DNA of 64,000 bases, taken from the NCBI RefSeq assembly GCF_000007705.1, contig NC_005085.1, forward strand, positions 3,667,752 through 3,731,751. The letters run 5' to 3'. This document shows positions 16,594 to 23,896 of this stretch, in pieces. The notes beneath the pieces are model-generated. The model was not told where the DNA came from, did not search any database, and saw only the letters and a list, made by a program, of their open reading frames with translations. The stretch's first letter is position 1. Every line of letters begins with the position of its first letter. The DNA comes from Chromobacterium violaceum ATCC 12472 (GTDB lineage: Bacteria > Pseudomonadota > Gammaproteobacteria > Burkholderiales > Chromobacteriaceae). The translations under genes and the position numbers were made by a program.

Positions 16594-17265
16594 TCAACGG
16601 AAACTAGCCAGGCCGGCGCGCACCGCGGCGCGCAGCGGTTCGATCAGGTCCGCGCCGTCCAGCAGCGCCGGCTGCTGCTGCAGCGACAGCCTCTCCCGCG
16701 CCGACATCAGCGCGGCGAATCGCGGCTTGCCGCCCGCAGGCGCCACCTCCAGGAAATCGGTCTGCGCCTGATAAACGCGCAGGAAGCGAGTCTGGCCGTG
16801 GCCGGCTTGCGCGGCCTCGACATTGCGGGCCAGCTCGGCCGCGCCGAAGGAAATGGCTTGCCAGCGGCCATCCATCTTCTCCACGGTCACCAGCCCTACC
16901 GGCCTCGCCCCGGACAACACGACGAAGCGCCAGCTGCCGGTCGGCGTCATCAGTCGGCTGAGATCGGCCTCGGCGGCCAGCAGCCGCTGCGGATCGACGG
17001 TATAAACCGGAAACCCGCGTCCCAGCTGGAGCGAGGCCAGTTCGCGGCCATCCGCCAGCGCCAGCGGAAAACCATCCGGCAGGCGGGCGCCGTGCTCCGC
17101 CTGGTTCTGTTTGGCGAATTCGGCCAGGCCCTGGCGGGCGGCGCCGGCGATGCCCTGCTCCTGAATTGCGTATGAAACGGGGAGCGGCTGCGCCGACGCC
17201 GGGCGGGAGGCGATGACGGCCAGGCCGAGCCCGACCGCCAGAATGATCAAAGATTTCGACTGCAT
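16594..17265 (-). CDS. Exported protein of unknown function, partner of the downstream protease
   Basis: 223 residues with a clear signal peptide (about 1-25, ending RPASA-Q). The mature protein has mixed alpha/beta character with FPLALADGRELASLQLGRGFPVYTVDP and GSWRFVVLSGARPVGLVTVEKMDGRW, but I recognise no family. AAGGAGAG lies well before ATG 17265. Being the first gene of a two-gene unit with a secreted cysteine protease, it may act as a chaperone, propeptide-like inhibitor or substrate; this is inference from the 13-base spacing only. The promoter must lie in the AT-rich stretch upstream. Confidence 0.75.
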   Translation of the reverse strand: MQSKSLIILAVGLGLAVIASRPASAQPLPVSYAIQEQGIAGAARQGLAEFAKQNQAEHGARLPDGFPLALADGRELASLQLGRGFPVYTVDPQRLLAAEADLSRLMTPTGSWRFVVLSGARPVGLVTVEKMDGRWQAISFGAAELARNVEAAQAGHGQTRFLRVYQAQTDFLEVAPAGGKPRFAALMSARERLSLQQQPALLDGADLIEPLRAAVRAGLASFR

Positions 17266-17539
17266 GGCTGGACTCTCCTTGCTGGGGATGCGGTTGCGGT
17301 TCACTGCGCCAAAAATACCAAACGCATACCAATAGTCTTAGCGGTCGAAAATCTGCGGTTCAAATTTGCAAACAAGGTCCAATTGATTGAATTTTCAATA
17401 AAAAATCAATGAATTACATTCACTTGTACGACGTTTTTAAAGTAAAAAATCAGACAAAAACTGTTCTGAAGATCAGGAGTCATCTTGTTCTTCATGCAAA
17501 TGTCCGCCTATCGTGAAACATCTTGCCGGGAGACACCCC
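17266..17539. promoter_or_regulatory. AT-rich divergent promoter region
   Basis: 274 bases, strikingly AT-rich between about 17330 and 17500 compared with everything around. It separates the protease operon (minus) from the small exported protein (plus). AATTGATTGAATTTTCAATAAAAAATCAATGAATT shows nested inverted repeats (TTGATTGA / TCAAT). No gene is visible; such stretches often bind H-NS-like silencers. Confidence 0.45.
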
Positions 17540-17806
17540 ATGCGCATCGCCATTCCGCCGCTCCTGTACACCCTGCTGGCAGCGGCATCGATCCAGGCCG
17601 CCCCCGCTCCCGACCACCCGCGCGTGCCGCCCGACGAAGCGTTCCAAGCCTGCAACGGCAAGAAAGCCGGCGATGCCGTCACCTTCACCACCCCGCGCGG
17701 CGAGAAAATGAGCGGCAAATGCAGAATGATGCCGGCCCGGATGGCGGCCGTGCCCGACCATCCGCCCCCGCCGCCGGAAGGAAAGGCCCCGCCCCCGCCG
17801 CAATAG
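17540..17806 (+). CDS. Small exported protein with Pro-rich tail
   Basis: 88 residues. Signal peptide about 1-20 (MRIAIPPLLYTLLAAASIQA), then a short domain with two cysteines (Cys38 and Cys61) in the pattern EAFQACNGKKAGDAVTF ... GEKMSGKCR, and a tail of Pro/Gly repeats from about residue 68. I recall many small proteobacterial exported proteins with the C-x-G-K-K-x-G-D-x-(V/C) pattern, none with an assigned function. The cysteines could form one disulfide. ATG 17540 follows CGGGAGAC; an alternative start at 17513 would add nine residues before the signal. Confidence 0.65.
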   Translation: MRIAIPPLLYTLLAAASIQAAPAPDHPRVPPDEAFQACNGKKAGDAVTFTTPRGEKMSGKCRMMPARMAAVPDHPPPPPEGKAPPPPQ

Positions 17807-17816
17807 GCGCGGCACG

Positions 17817-17852
17817 AAAAAAAAACGGCGCGGCCTGCCCGGACCGCGCCGT
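17817..17852 (-). terminator. Terminator of the secreted heme protein gene
   Basis: Minus strand GACGGCGCGGTC and GGCCGCGCCGTT pair and are followed by a run of nine T. Confidence 0.85.
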
Positions 17853-17862
17853 CCTCATGCGC

Positions 17863-19467
17863 TCATTTGGCCAGCACGCCCTCCCACAGCCGGTTCAGTT
17901 GGGGGTCGGTGAACGGCTTGATGCTTTCGTAGATGTGGCTGACGCCCACCGTAGCCTTGGCGTTGGTGTCGGTCGCCTTGCCGGCGTTGTGGCAGGAGAA
18001 GCAGTTGTACAGCTTGTTGCCCAGGGTGACATAGGTTTCCATCGTCGAATTGGCCAGCGCGTTGCCGCCGACGTGATTGGGCTGGTTGTTGCCGCCGGCA
18101 GCCTGGAACGGGTTGTACGGATCATTGCCGCCATTGGTCCAGGTGGCGCCGATCAGCAGATAGTTGCGCCGGGTATCGCCTTGTTTCAGCAGGCTGCGGA
18201 CGCTGTTGTTGATCGAAATCACCTCGCTGTTGGCCTGCGCCGCGCTCTGCGCCGGCTGTATCGGCAAAGCGGCGGACACCCCCCAGGGGAAGGTGCGCAG
18301 GGTGTCGCTGGGCGAAACGGTCTGTCCGCTGCTGGCCCTGACCGTGAGCGGACTGGCATCGGGATCGACATACATGTGCTGGACGTTGAACGGCCCGGTC
18401 GCGCCATTGGCCGAGAACAGCATGCCCTTGGGCACTTCCTGCGGCACCGCCACCGTCGCGCCCTGGGCGTTGATGTAGGAATAGGCGCCATTGGGCGAGT
18501 TGCTGTCATGCTCGAACGTGGCCCAGATCATTTCCGGGTGCCCGGCGGCGCTGCCGACCACATGCAGGCCCACCAGCGCCAGCAGCGCCTGGCGGCTGCC
18601 GGTCTGCACCCATTTCTGCGAATCGCGGGTATCGAACACCGGAATCTCGCCCACGGTGGTGATATAGCGATTGGTATCCAGGCCGTCCGCCTCCACCCAG
18701 GAGGCTTTCAATTCCAGCGCCAGCGCGTCGGCATCCGGCACCCGGTGATGGTGCTGCTTGGCCCAGGCCAGCACCTTGTCCAGCTCGGCCTGAGTGGTGG
18801 GGAAGCGCAGCCTGGGATTCTTGGTGCCGCTGGCCGAGGCAAAGAAGGCGTACACGTCGTTGACCAGGATGGTGTAGTAGACCATCTTGCCGCCCCGCCC
18901 CATCAGCGCGGCGCCGTCGGCCTGCTGGGGGCCGCTGCCGTCGGCCTGGGTGACCCCGCTATCCTTGTCCACCGCATCGGTCTTGTCGAAGCGCGGCTTG
19001 TTCACCCGGATGCTGAACAGCGATGCCGGCTTGCCGCCGCAGGTGTTCACGCCCAGCTCGCGATTGACCAGGCAGCGCGCCTTGCCGTCGTCGCTGTTCA
19101 GCACGCTGTAGAACGCCACCGAGTCCATCACCGTGCCGTTGCCGCCGAACAAGCGCATCGGCGAGGAGGTCAGCCACAGGAACATCCGCTGCGACCACTG
19201 GTAGAAATTGCAATTGATGGTCTTGTTGCTGGCCGGCGGATTGACGGTGTCGTGGTTGAACTTGACGCTGTTGGCCGGCGTGACCACGCCGTTGGGCGTC
19301 ACCCGGTCGAACAGGAACCAGCTTTGGAATATGGCCGGGCTCACCGTACAGGTGGCCGCGGCGTCCGCCGGAACCAGGTTTTGCGCCTGGCTGGCGCCGC
19401 CGGCCAGGCAGGCCAGCAAGATCGCGGATGCCGCCGGCGCGCCGGCGATAGCTTTGCGGATGAACAT
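17863..19467 (-). CDS. Exported c-type heme protein of unknown function
   Basis: 534 residues. Signal peptide about 1-29 (MFIRKAIAGAPAASAILLAC...SQAQ). A single C-x-x-C-H heme c site, NCFSCHNA with Cys489, Cys492 and His493, lies close to the C-terminus, after a region with WTNGGNDPYNPF and HVGGNALANSTMETY; that part looks like a small cytochrome module. The large N-terminal part (about 50-450) with FYQWSQRMFLWLTSS and IWATFEHDSNSPNGAYSY has no family I can name. The protein should be periplasmic or secreted, and the heme could serve electron transfer. GGGAG precedes ATG 19467. No partner gene is adjacent. Confidence 0.72.
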   Translation of the reverse strand: MFIRKAIAGAPAASAILLACLAGGASQAQNLVPADAAATCTVSPAIFQSWFLFDRVTPNGVVTPANSVKFNHDTVNPPASNKTINCNFYQWSQRMFLWLTSSPMRLFGGNGTVMDSVAFYSVLNSDDGKARCLVNRELGVNTCGGKPASLFSIRVNKPRFDKTDAVDKDSGVTQADGSGPQQADGAALMGRGGKMVYYTILVNDVYAFFASASGTKNPRLRFPTTQAELDKVLAWAKQHHHRVPDADALALELKASWVEADGLDTNRYITTVGEIPVFDTRDSQKWVQTGSRQALLALVGLHVVGSAAGHPEMIWATFEHDSNSPNGAYSYINAQGATVAVPQEVPKGMLFSANGATGPFNVQHMYVDPDASPLTVRASSGQTVSPSDTLRTFPWGVSAALPIQPAQSAAQANSEVISINNSVRSLLKQGDTRRNYLLIGATWTNGGNDPYNPFQAAGGNNQPNHVGGNALANSTMETYVTLGNKLYNCFSCHNAGKATDTNAKATVGVSHIYESIKPFTDPQLNRLWEGVLAK

Positions 19468-19802
19468 TCTGCGTATCTCCCTGTAAGCATTAGGGCCAGC
19501 GGCAAAGCGGCTGGACATGGAAAAGGCGCTCATTCAAGCCTGCAGCCCTGAATGAAGCGCCTATATCCGTTCTAGCGAAGGGGAAATGACGTTTCAATTG
19601 ATAAATAACTAGTTGAAATTACTTAGGAATACAGCCTGGACAGGCACGCCCGGCCTGCATGGCGAAAGACAAAGCCGACGAACAGGCGATACGCCCCGAG
19701 CCGCGCGCAACAAGGACATCCATGAAAAAGCCCAGCGTCCGCCACGCGGACGCTGGGCTTTCGTATCCCGGCGGAGGCTGGCGCCTCCTGTCCGGATGCG
19801 GA
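19468..19802. other. Intergenic stretch: promoter of the heme protein gene, terminator of ridA
   Basis: 335 bases. The part next to 19467 must hold the promoter of the heme protein gene (an AT-rich block lies at about 19585-19630). No gene is supported; small open frames here lack ribosome sites. Confidence 0.5.
19725..19761 (-). terminator. Terminator of the RidA-family gene
   Basis: Minus strand AAAGCCCAGCGTCCGC and GCGGACGCTGGGCTTT pair over a short loop with T tracts beyond. Confidence 0.85.
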
Positions 19803-20150
19803 TCAGCGCGCGGCCACCAGCTTGATCTCCACCTTCCACGCCGGATTGGCCAGCTTGGCTTCCACTGTGGCGCGGGCGGGCACGTTGCCGGCCGGCACCC
19901 AGGCGTCCCAGGCGGCGTTCATCGCGTCGTAATCGGCCAAGCTGGCCAGGAAGATGGTGACGTCGACGATCTTGGTCTTGTCCGAATCCAGTTCCGCCAG
20001 CAGGGCGTCGATCTGGGCGAGCACGTTCTCGGTCTGGCCGCGCGCGTCGGCGTCGGTGTTTTCCGGCACCTGGCCAGCCAGGAAGATCAGGCCGTTGCTG
20101 ACCACGGCCTCGGCCAGGCGGGCGCCCTGCTTGTGACGGTAAATGCTCAT
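19803..20150 (-). CDS. RidA/YjgF-family enamine deaminase-like protein
   Basis: 115 residues, the normal size for the Rid superfamily of small trimeric proteins that hydrolyse reactive enamines and imines made by PLP enzymes. The C-terminal ARATVEAKLANPAWKVEIKLVA corresponds to the family signature with the active-site Arg (P-A-R-A-T). ATG 20150 is preceded by GGAGAACG; a start four codons earlier is possible. Being next to two PLP enzymes (cystathionine lyase and synthase) it may detoxify their 2-aminoacrylate by-product, an inference from context. Confidence 0.88.
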   Translation of the reverse strand: MSIYRHKQGARLAEAVVSNGLIFLAGQVPENTDADARGQTENVLAQIDALLAELDSDKTKIVDVTIFLASLADYDAMNAAWDAWVPAGNVPARATVEAKLANPAWKVEIKLVAAR

Positions 20151-20208
20151 ATCGTTCTCCATATCGATGGGTAGGTGGGCATGACGGCCGATTCTAGCGG
20201 CAAAGCGC

Positions 20209-21351
20209 TCAGCTGTCCCGCCGCGCCTGCTCCAGGTCGGCGATCAGCGCCGCCTCGCCCTCGACGCCGACCGACAGGCGGATCAGGTTGTCGTGGATGC
20301 CGAGCGCGGCGCGGCGCTCGGCCGGAATCGACGCGTGGGTCATCGCCGCCGGCAGGCAGACCAGGCTTTCGACGCCGCCCAGGCTTTCGGCCAGCGCGAA
20401 CAGCTTGAGCCTGGCCAGGAAGGCCTTGACGTCGCCCTTCAGATAGAACGACACGATGCCGCCGTAGCCCTGCATCTGGCGGCGCGCCAGCGCGTGCTGC
20501 GGATGGCTTTCCAAGCCTGGGTACAGCACCTTTTCCACCCAAGGCTGCGCCTCCAGCCAGCGCGCGATGGCCAGGCCGTTGCGGTTGTGCTGCTCGATGC
20601 GCAGCGCCAGCGTGCGCAAGCCGCGCAGCACCAGGAAGCTGGGGAAGGCGTCCAGGATGGCGCCCACCGCGTTATGCAGGAAGGCCAGCTGTTCGGCCAG
20701 TTCCGGCTGGTCGCGGCTGACCACAGCCACGCCGGCCACCACGTCGGAATGGCCGTTCAGGTATTTGGTGGCGGAGTGGACGACGATGTCGAAGCCGAAG
20801 TCCAGCGGCCGCTGGTTGACCGGCGAGGCGAAAGTGTTGTCGACCACGCCGATCAGCTTGTGGCGGCGGGCGATGGCCGACACCTGTTGCAGGTCCACCA
20901 GCTGGTTCAACGGATTGGACGGCGTTTCCACCCAGATCATCCGGGTGTTCGGGCGGATGGCGGCCTCCAGCGCGGCGCTGTCGTCGGAGGCGACATAGGT
21001 CACTTCCAGGTTGGCGCTGGCCTTGCGCACCTTCTCGAACAGACGATAGGTGCCGCCGTACAGGTCGTTGACCGCGATCAGGTGGCTGCCGGCCGGCAGC
21101 AGCTCCAGCACGGTGGAGATCGCCGCCAAGCCGGAGCCGAAAGCGTAGCCGCGGATGCCGCCTTCCAGTTCGGCCACCGCGCGCTCCAGCGCCTCGCGGG
21201 TCGGGTTCTGCGAGCGGGAATACTCGTAGCCGGTGTGCTCGCCCGGCGCGTGCTGGCGGTAGGTGGAGGTGGCGTAGATCGGCGGCATCACCGCGCCGAA
21301 CGGGTCCTCGTGCGCGCCGGCGGTCACGGCCAGGGTGTGGAAATCGGTCAT
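20209..21351 (-). CDS. Cystathionine gamma-lyase-type PLP enzyme (trans-sulfuration family)
   Basis: 380 residues of the Cys/Met metabolism PLP family. The PLP lysine is Lys196 in HSATKYLNGHSDVVAG; GSGLAAISTVL, VETPSNPLNQLVDLQ and the C-terminal ESLGGVESLVCLPAAMTH blocks are all present. The family includes cystathionine gamma-synthase, beta-lyase and gamma-lyase, which are hard to separate by sequence. The tight downstream position after cystathionine beta-synthase favours gamma-lyase, releasing cysteine from cystathionine. The gap to the synthase is 61 bases. Confidence 0.88.
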   Translation of the reverse strand: MTDFHTLAVTAGAHEDPFGAVMPPIYATSTYRQHAPGEHTGYEYSRSQNPTREALERAVAELEGGIRGYAFGSGLAAISTVLELLPAGSHLIAVNDLYGGTYRLFEKVRKASANLEVTYVASDDSAALEAAIRPNTRMIWVETPSNPLNQLVDLQQVSAIARRHKLIGVVDNTFASPVNQRPLDFGFDIVVHSATKYLNGHSDVVAGVAVVSRDQPELAEQLAFLHNAVGAILDAFPSFLVLRGLRTLALRIEQHNRNGLAIARWLEAQPWVEKVLYPGLESHPQHALARRQMQGYGGIVSFYLKGDVKAFLARLKLFALAESLGGVESLVCLPAAMTHASIPAERRAALGIHDNLIRLSVGVEGEAALIADLEQARRDS

Positions 21352-21412
21352 GTTTTCAATCCTCTCTCAAAATCATGCGCCCCGGCGCAATCGGCCAGGG
21401 CGGGAAATCGGC

Positions 21413-22783
21413 TTAAGCGGCGCGCGGCTGGCGGCGCCAGAACGACAGCAGGTCGGCCTGGGTGATCAGCCCCAGATAGCGGCCCTTGTCGACGATCAGC
21501 GCGATGTGGCCGTCGTTGAACACCTGCAGCAGATCCTGCAACGAGGCCTGCGGCGACAGCGTGCGCACATGGCTGCTCATCGCCGTGGCCACGGTCTGGC
21601 GGAAGTTTTCCGGCTCGCCGTGCACCGACAGCAGCAGGTCCCATTCGTCCAGCACGCCGACCACCTTGTCGTCGTCCAGCACCGGCATCTGCGACACGTC
21701 GTGCAGGCGCATCCGCTGGTAAGCCACATTGAGCGGCTCGTCCGGATGGCAAGACACCGTGCTGCCGTCCTGGTGGCGGCGGACGATCAGATCGGTCAGT
21801 CCGCCCACCTCGGGCAGGCGCAGCATGCCCTGGTCGACCAGCCAGTCGCGGTTGTACATCTTGGACAGGTACTTGTTGCCGCTGTCGCACACCAGCGTCA
21901 CCACCCGCTTGGGCTCGGTTTGCTCGCGGCAGTAGCGCAACGCGGCGGCAAGCAACGCGCCGGACGACGAACCGGCCAGAATGCCCTCGCTGCGCAGCAG
22001 TTGCTGGGCGGTGTCGAAGCTTTCCTGATCGCTGACGCGGAAGGCGCGCTTCACCATCGACAGATCGGTCTGCGGCGGGATGAAGTCCTCGCCTATGCCC
22101 TCGATCAGCCAGCTGCCGGCCTGGCCGAAGCTGCCGGTTTCGACATAATCGGCCAACACAGACCCCACCGGATCGGCCAGCACGAAGGCGGTGGCCGGCG
22201 CCTTGGCGCGGAAGAAGCGGGTCAGGCCGGTCAGCGTGCCGCTGGAGCCGACGCCGACCACCACCGCGTCCACCTCGCCGTTCATCTGGCGCCAGATTTC
22301 CGGCCCGGTGGTGGTTTCATGCGCCAGCGGATTGGCCGGGTTGTTGAACTGGTCGATGTAGTAGGCGCCGGGCGTCTCGCTGGCGATGCGCGCCGCCAGG
22401 TCCTGGTAGTACTCCGGATGGCCCTTGCCGACGTCGGAGCGGGTCAGCACCACCTGGGCGCCCAGCGCCTGCAGATGCAAAATCTTCTCCCGGCTCATCT
22501 TGTCCGGCACCACCAGCGTCAGCGGGTAGCCCTTCTGCGCGGCCACCAGCGCGAGACCCAGCCCGGTATTGCCGGCGGTGGCCTCGATGATGGCCCCGCC
22601 CGGTTTCAACTTGCCGTCCCGCTCGGCCGCCTCGATCATGGTCAAGGCGATCCGATCCTTGATGGAGCCGCCCGGATTGTGGCTTTCCAGCTTCAGGTAC
22701 AGCTCGCACGGCCCGGTATCCAGATGGCTGACGCGAACCAATGGCGTGTTGCCGATCAGCGATAAGACGCTATTGTCCTGCAT
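21413..22783 (-). CDS. Cystathionine beta-synthase
   Basis: 456 residues. The PLP fold of the O-acetylserine sulfhydrylase/cystathionine synthase family carries Lys42 in NPGGSIKDRIAL, the TAGNTG phosphate/substrate loop (about 69-74) and a GSSGTLTG loop. Two C-terminal CBS domains (about 335-456, including VSQMPVLDDDKVVGVLDEWDLL and IALIVDKGRYLGLITQADLL) make it a true cystathionine beta-synthase rather than cysteine synthase. There is no N-terminal heme segment. It condenses serine with homocysteine in reverse transsulfuration. CAGGAG precedes ATG 22783, and a 21-base palindrome sits just upstream. Confidence 0.93.
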   Translation of the reverse strand: MQDNSVLSLIGNTPLVRVSHLDTGPCELYLKLESHNPGGSIKDRIALTMIEAAERDGKLKPGGAIIEATAGNTGLGLALVAAQKGYPLTLVVPDKMSREKILHLQALGAQVVLTRSDVGKGHPEYYQDLAARIASETPGAYYIDQFNNPANPLAHETTTGPEIWRQMNGEVDAVVVGVGSSGTLTGLTRFFRAKAPATAFVLADPVGSVLADYVETGSFGQAGSWLIEGIGEDFIPPQTDLSMVKRAFRVSDQESFDTAQQLLRSEGILAGSSSGALLAAALRYCREQTEPKRVVTLVCDSGNKYLSKMYNRDWLVDQGMLRLPEVGGLTDLIVRRHQDGSTVSCHPDEPLNVAYQRMRLHDVSQMPVLDDDKVVGVLDEWDLLLSVHGEPENFRQTVATAMSSHVRTLSPQASLQDLLQVFNDGHIALIVDKGRYLGLITQADLLSFWRRQPRAA

Positions 22784-22804
22784 TTCAATACTCCTGGCTA
22801 TTTT

Positions 22805-22825
22805 AAAATTACTTTTAGTAATTTT
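22805..22825. promoter_or_regulatory. Perfect palindrome upstream of cystathionine beta-synthase
   Basis: AAAATTACT-TTT-AGTAATTTT is a perfect 9-3-9 inverted repeat containing the LysR-type core T-N11-A. It lies 22 bases before the start codon in the only gap between the methyltransferase and synthase genes. The regulator is unknown. Confidence 0.5.
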
Positions 22826-22890
22826 TTGTTATATAAAAATTGCAGAATCTTCTACAAAGGAGAAGTAGTCCTACTGAATATAGTTAGCCT

Positions 22891-23727
22891 TCACACCACG
22901 GCGCTCGCCTGCATGAAGCTGTAGAAGAATACCAGTTCTGGATTGCTTCTCAGCAATCTCAATTCCCTTGTCATCGAATCAACCAGTTCGGCATCCACTC
23001 TGCCCGCCTCTATCAACTGGTCGGCCGCCGACAACAGGAGTTCGGCCCAGTAATCCAGCACTTGCTGGCGCCGATGCGGCTCGCGGCTGTCCAGATGCCA
23101 GGTCTTCACTTTGGTTTCCACGTGGCGGAACCCCAGCCGCATCAGGATGTTGCCCAGCTTCGCCCCGACAAAGGGATCGCCGCCGACCGACAACTGGTGG
23201 TCGTTGAAAGCCAGCCAGTACTGCTGCAGATTGGCCGAATACGGCGCCAGGAAGAAGGTGGCGTTCATCGCTTCGGTCGCGTACAGCCGCGCGCCTGGCT
23301 TCAGCACCCGCCGCACTTCGGCCAGCACGCGCTCCGGCGAATGGACGTGTTCCAGAATCCAGCACAGGAAGGCGCCGTCGAAGCTGGCAGGCGGGAAATC
23401 CAAATCCTCGGCGTCCATGTGCAGCAGCGTCGCCCTGTCGTGATAAGGGCTGCCCTGCAGCCGCTGGCGCGCCACTGCCAGCTGGCGCTGGCTGAAGTCC
23501 AGGCCGGTGATGCCCACGTCGGGAAAGCGGCGCAACAAAATCTCGGTCTGCGCGCCGACGCCGCAACCGACCTCGAGCAATTTTTGCACGCCGGAAAAAT
23601 CGACGTCTCGGTACACCATCGCCTCGGAAAAGCGCGCCTGGCGCACCAGCCGCGCCTGTTCGGCGGCGGAAAAACCATGGATATAGGGCAGATCGGCTTG
23701 CGCGTCCGCCAATTGCAATGCACTCAT
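22891..23727 (-). CDS. SAM-dependent methyltransferase
   Basis: 278-residue class I methyltransferase. Motif I LLEVGCGVGAQTEILL (about 50-65) binds SAM, the acidic residue of motif II is in GITGLDFSQRQL, motif III-IV region reads ASFDGAFLCWILEHVHSPERVL. The C-terminal 110 residues (FNDHQLSVGGDPFVGAKLGNIL...) are a lid region I cannot assign. It lies 107 bases upstream of the cystathionine beta-synthase gene on the same strand. B. subtilis also has a methyltransferase gene (yrrT) in its methionine-to-cysteine operon, so a role in making S-adenosylhomocysteine or homocysteine is possible but unproven. Confidence 0.85.
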   Translation of the reverse strand: MSALQLADAQADLPYIHGFSAAEQARLVRQARFSEAMVYRDVDFSGVQKLLEVGCGVGAQTEILLRRFPDVGITGLDFSQRQLAVARQRLQGSPYHDRATLLHMDAEDLDFPPASFDGAFLCWILEHVHSPERVLAEVRRVLKPGARLYATEAMNATFFLAPYSANLQQYWLAFNDHQLSVGGDPFVGAKLGNILMRLGFRHVETKVKTWHLDSREPHRRQQVLDYWAELLLSAADQLIEAGRVDAELVDSMTRELRLLRSNPELVFFYSFMQASAVV

Positions 23728-23796
23728 CGATGACCTCGTTCGGACAGCAACAGGCCATCATTATATTTCTTTAAGCTATTTTGAAATCAAACTTTA

Positions 23797-23818
23797 TTTT
23801 CTATTTGAATATAGAAAA
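23797..23818. promoter_or_regulatory. Inverted repeat upstream of the methyltransferase gene
   Basis: TTTTCTAT-TTGAAT-ATAGAAAA, an 8-6-8 perfect repeat in a very AT-rich stretch 70 bases before the methyltransferase start. It may be an operator or part of the promoter. Confidence 0.35.
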
Positions 23819-23843
23819 AAACTCTAACGGCATGTGGGACGAT

Positions 23844-23873
23844 AAAAAACCCCGCATCGCCGGATGCGGGGTT
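23844..23873 (-). terminator. Terminator of the desaturase gene
   Basis: Minus strand AACCCCGCATCC and GATGCGGGGTT pair, followed by TTTTTTATC. Confidence 0.85.
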
Positions 23874-23896
23874 CGAAACGAAATGGCTTAGCGGCA

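Noticed and set aside
17485-19551. 688-codon open frame opposite the exported heme protein gene
   Set aside because: Antisense shadow: the minus frame has a signal peptide, a heme motif, a ribosome site and a terminator, the plus frame has none and begins inside another small gene.
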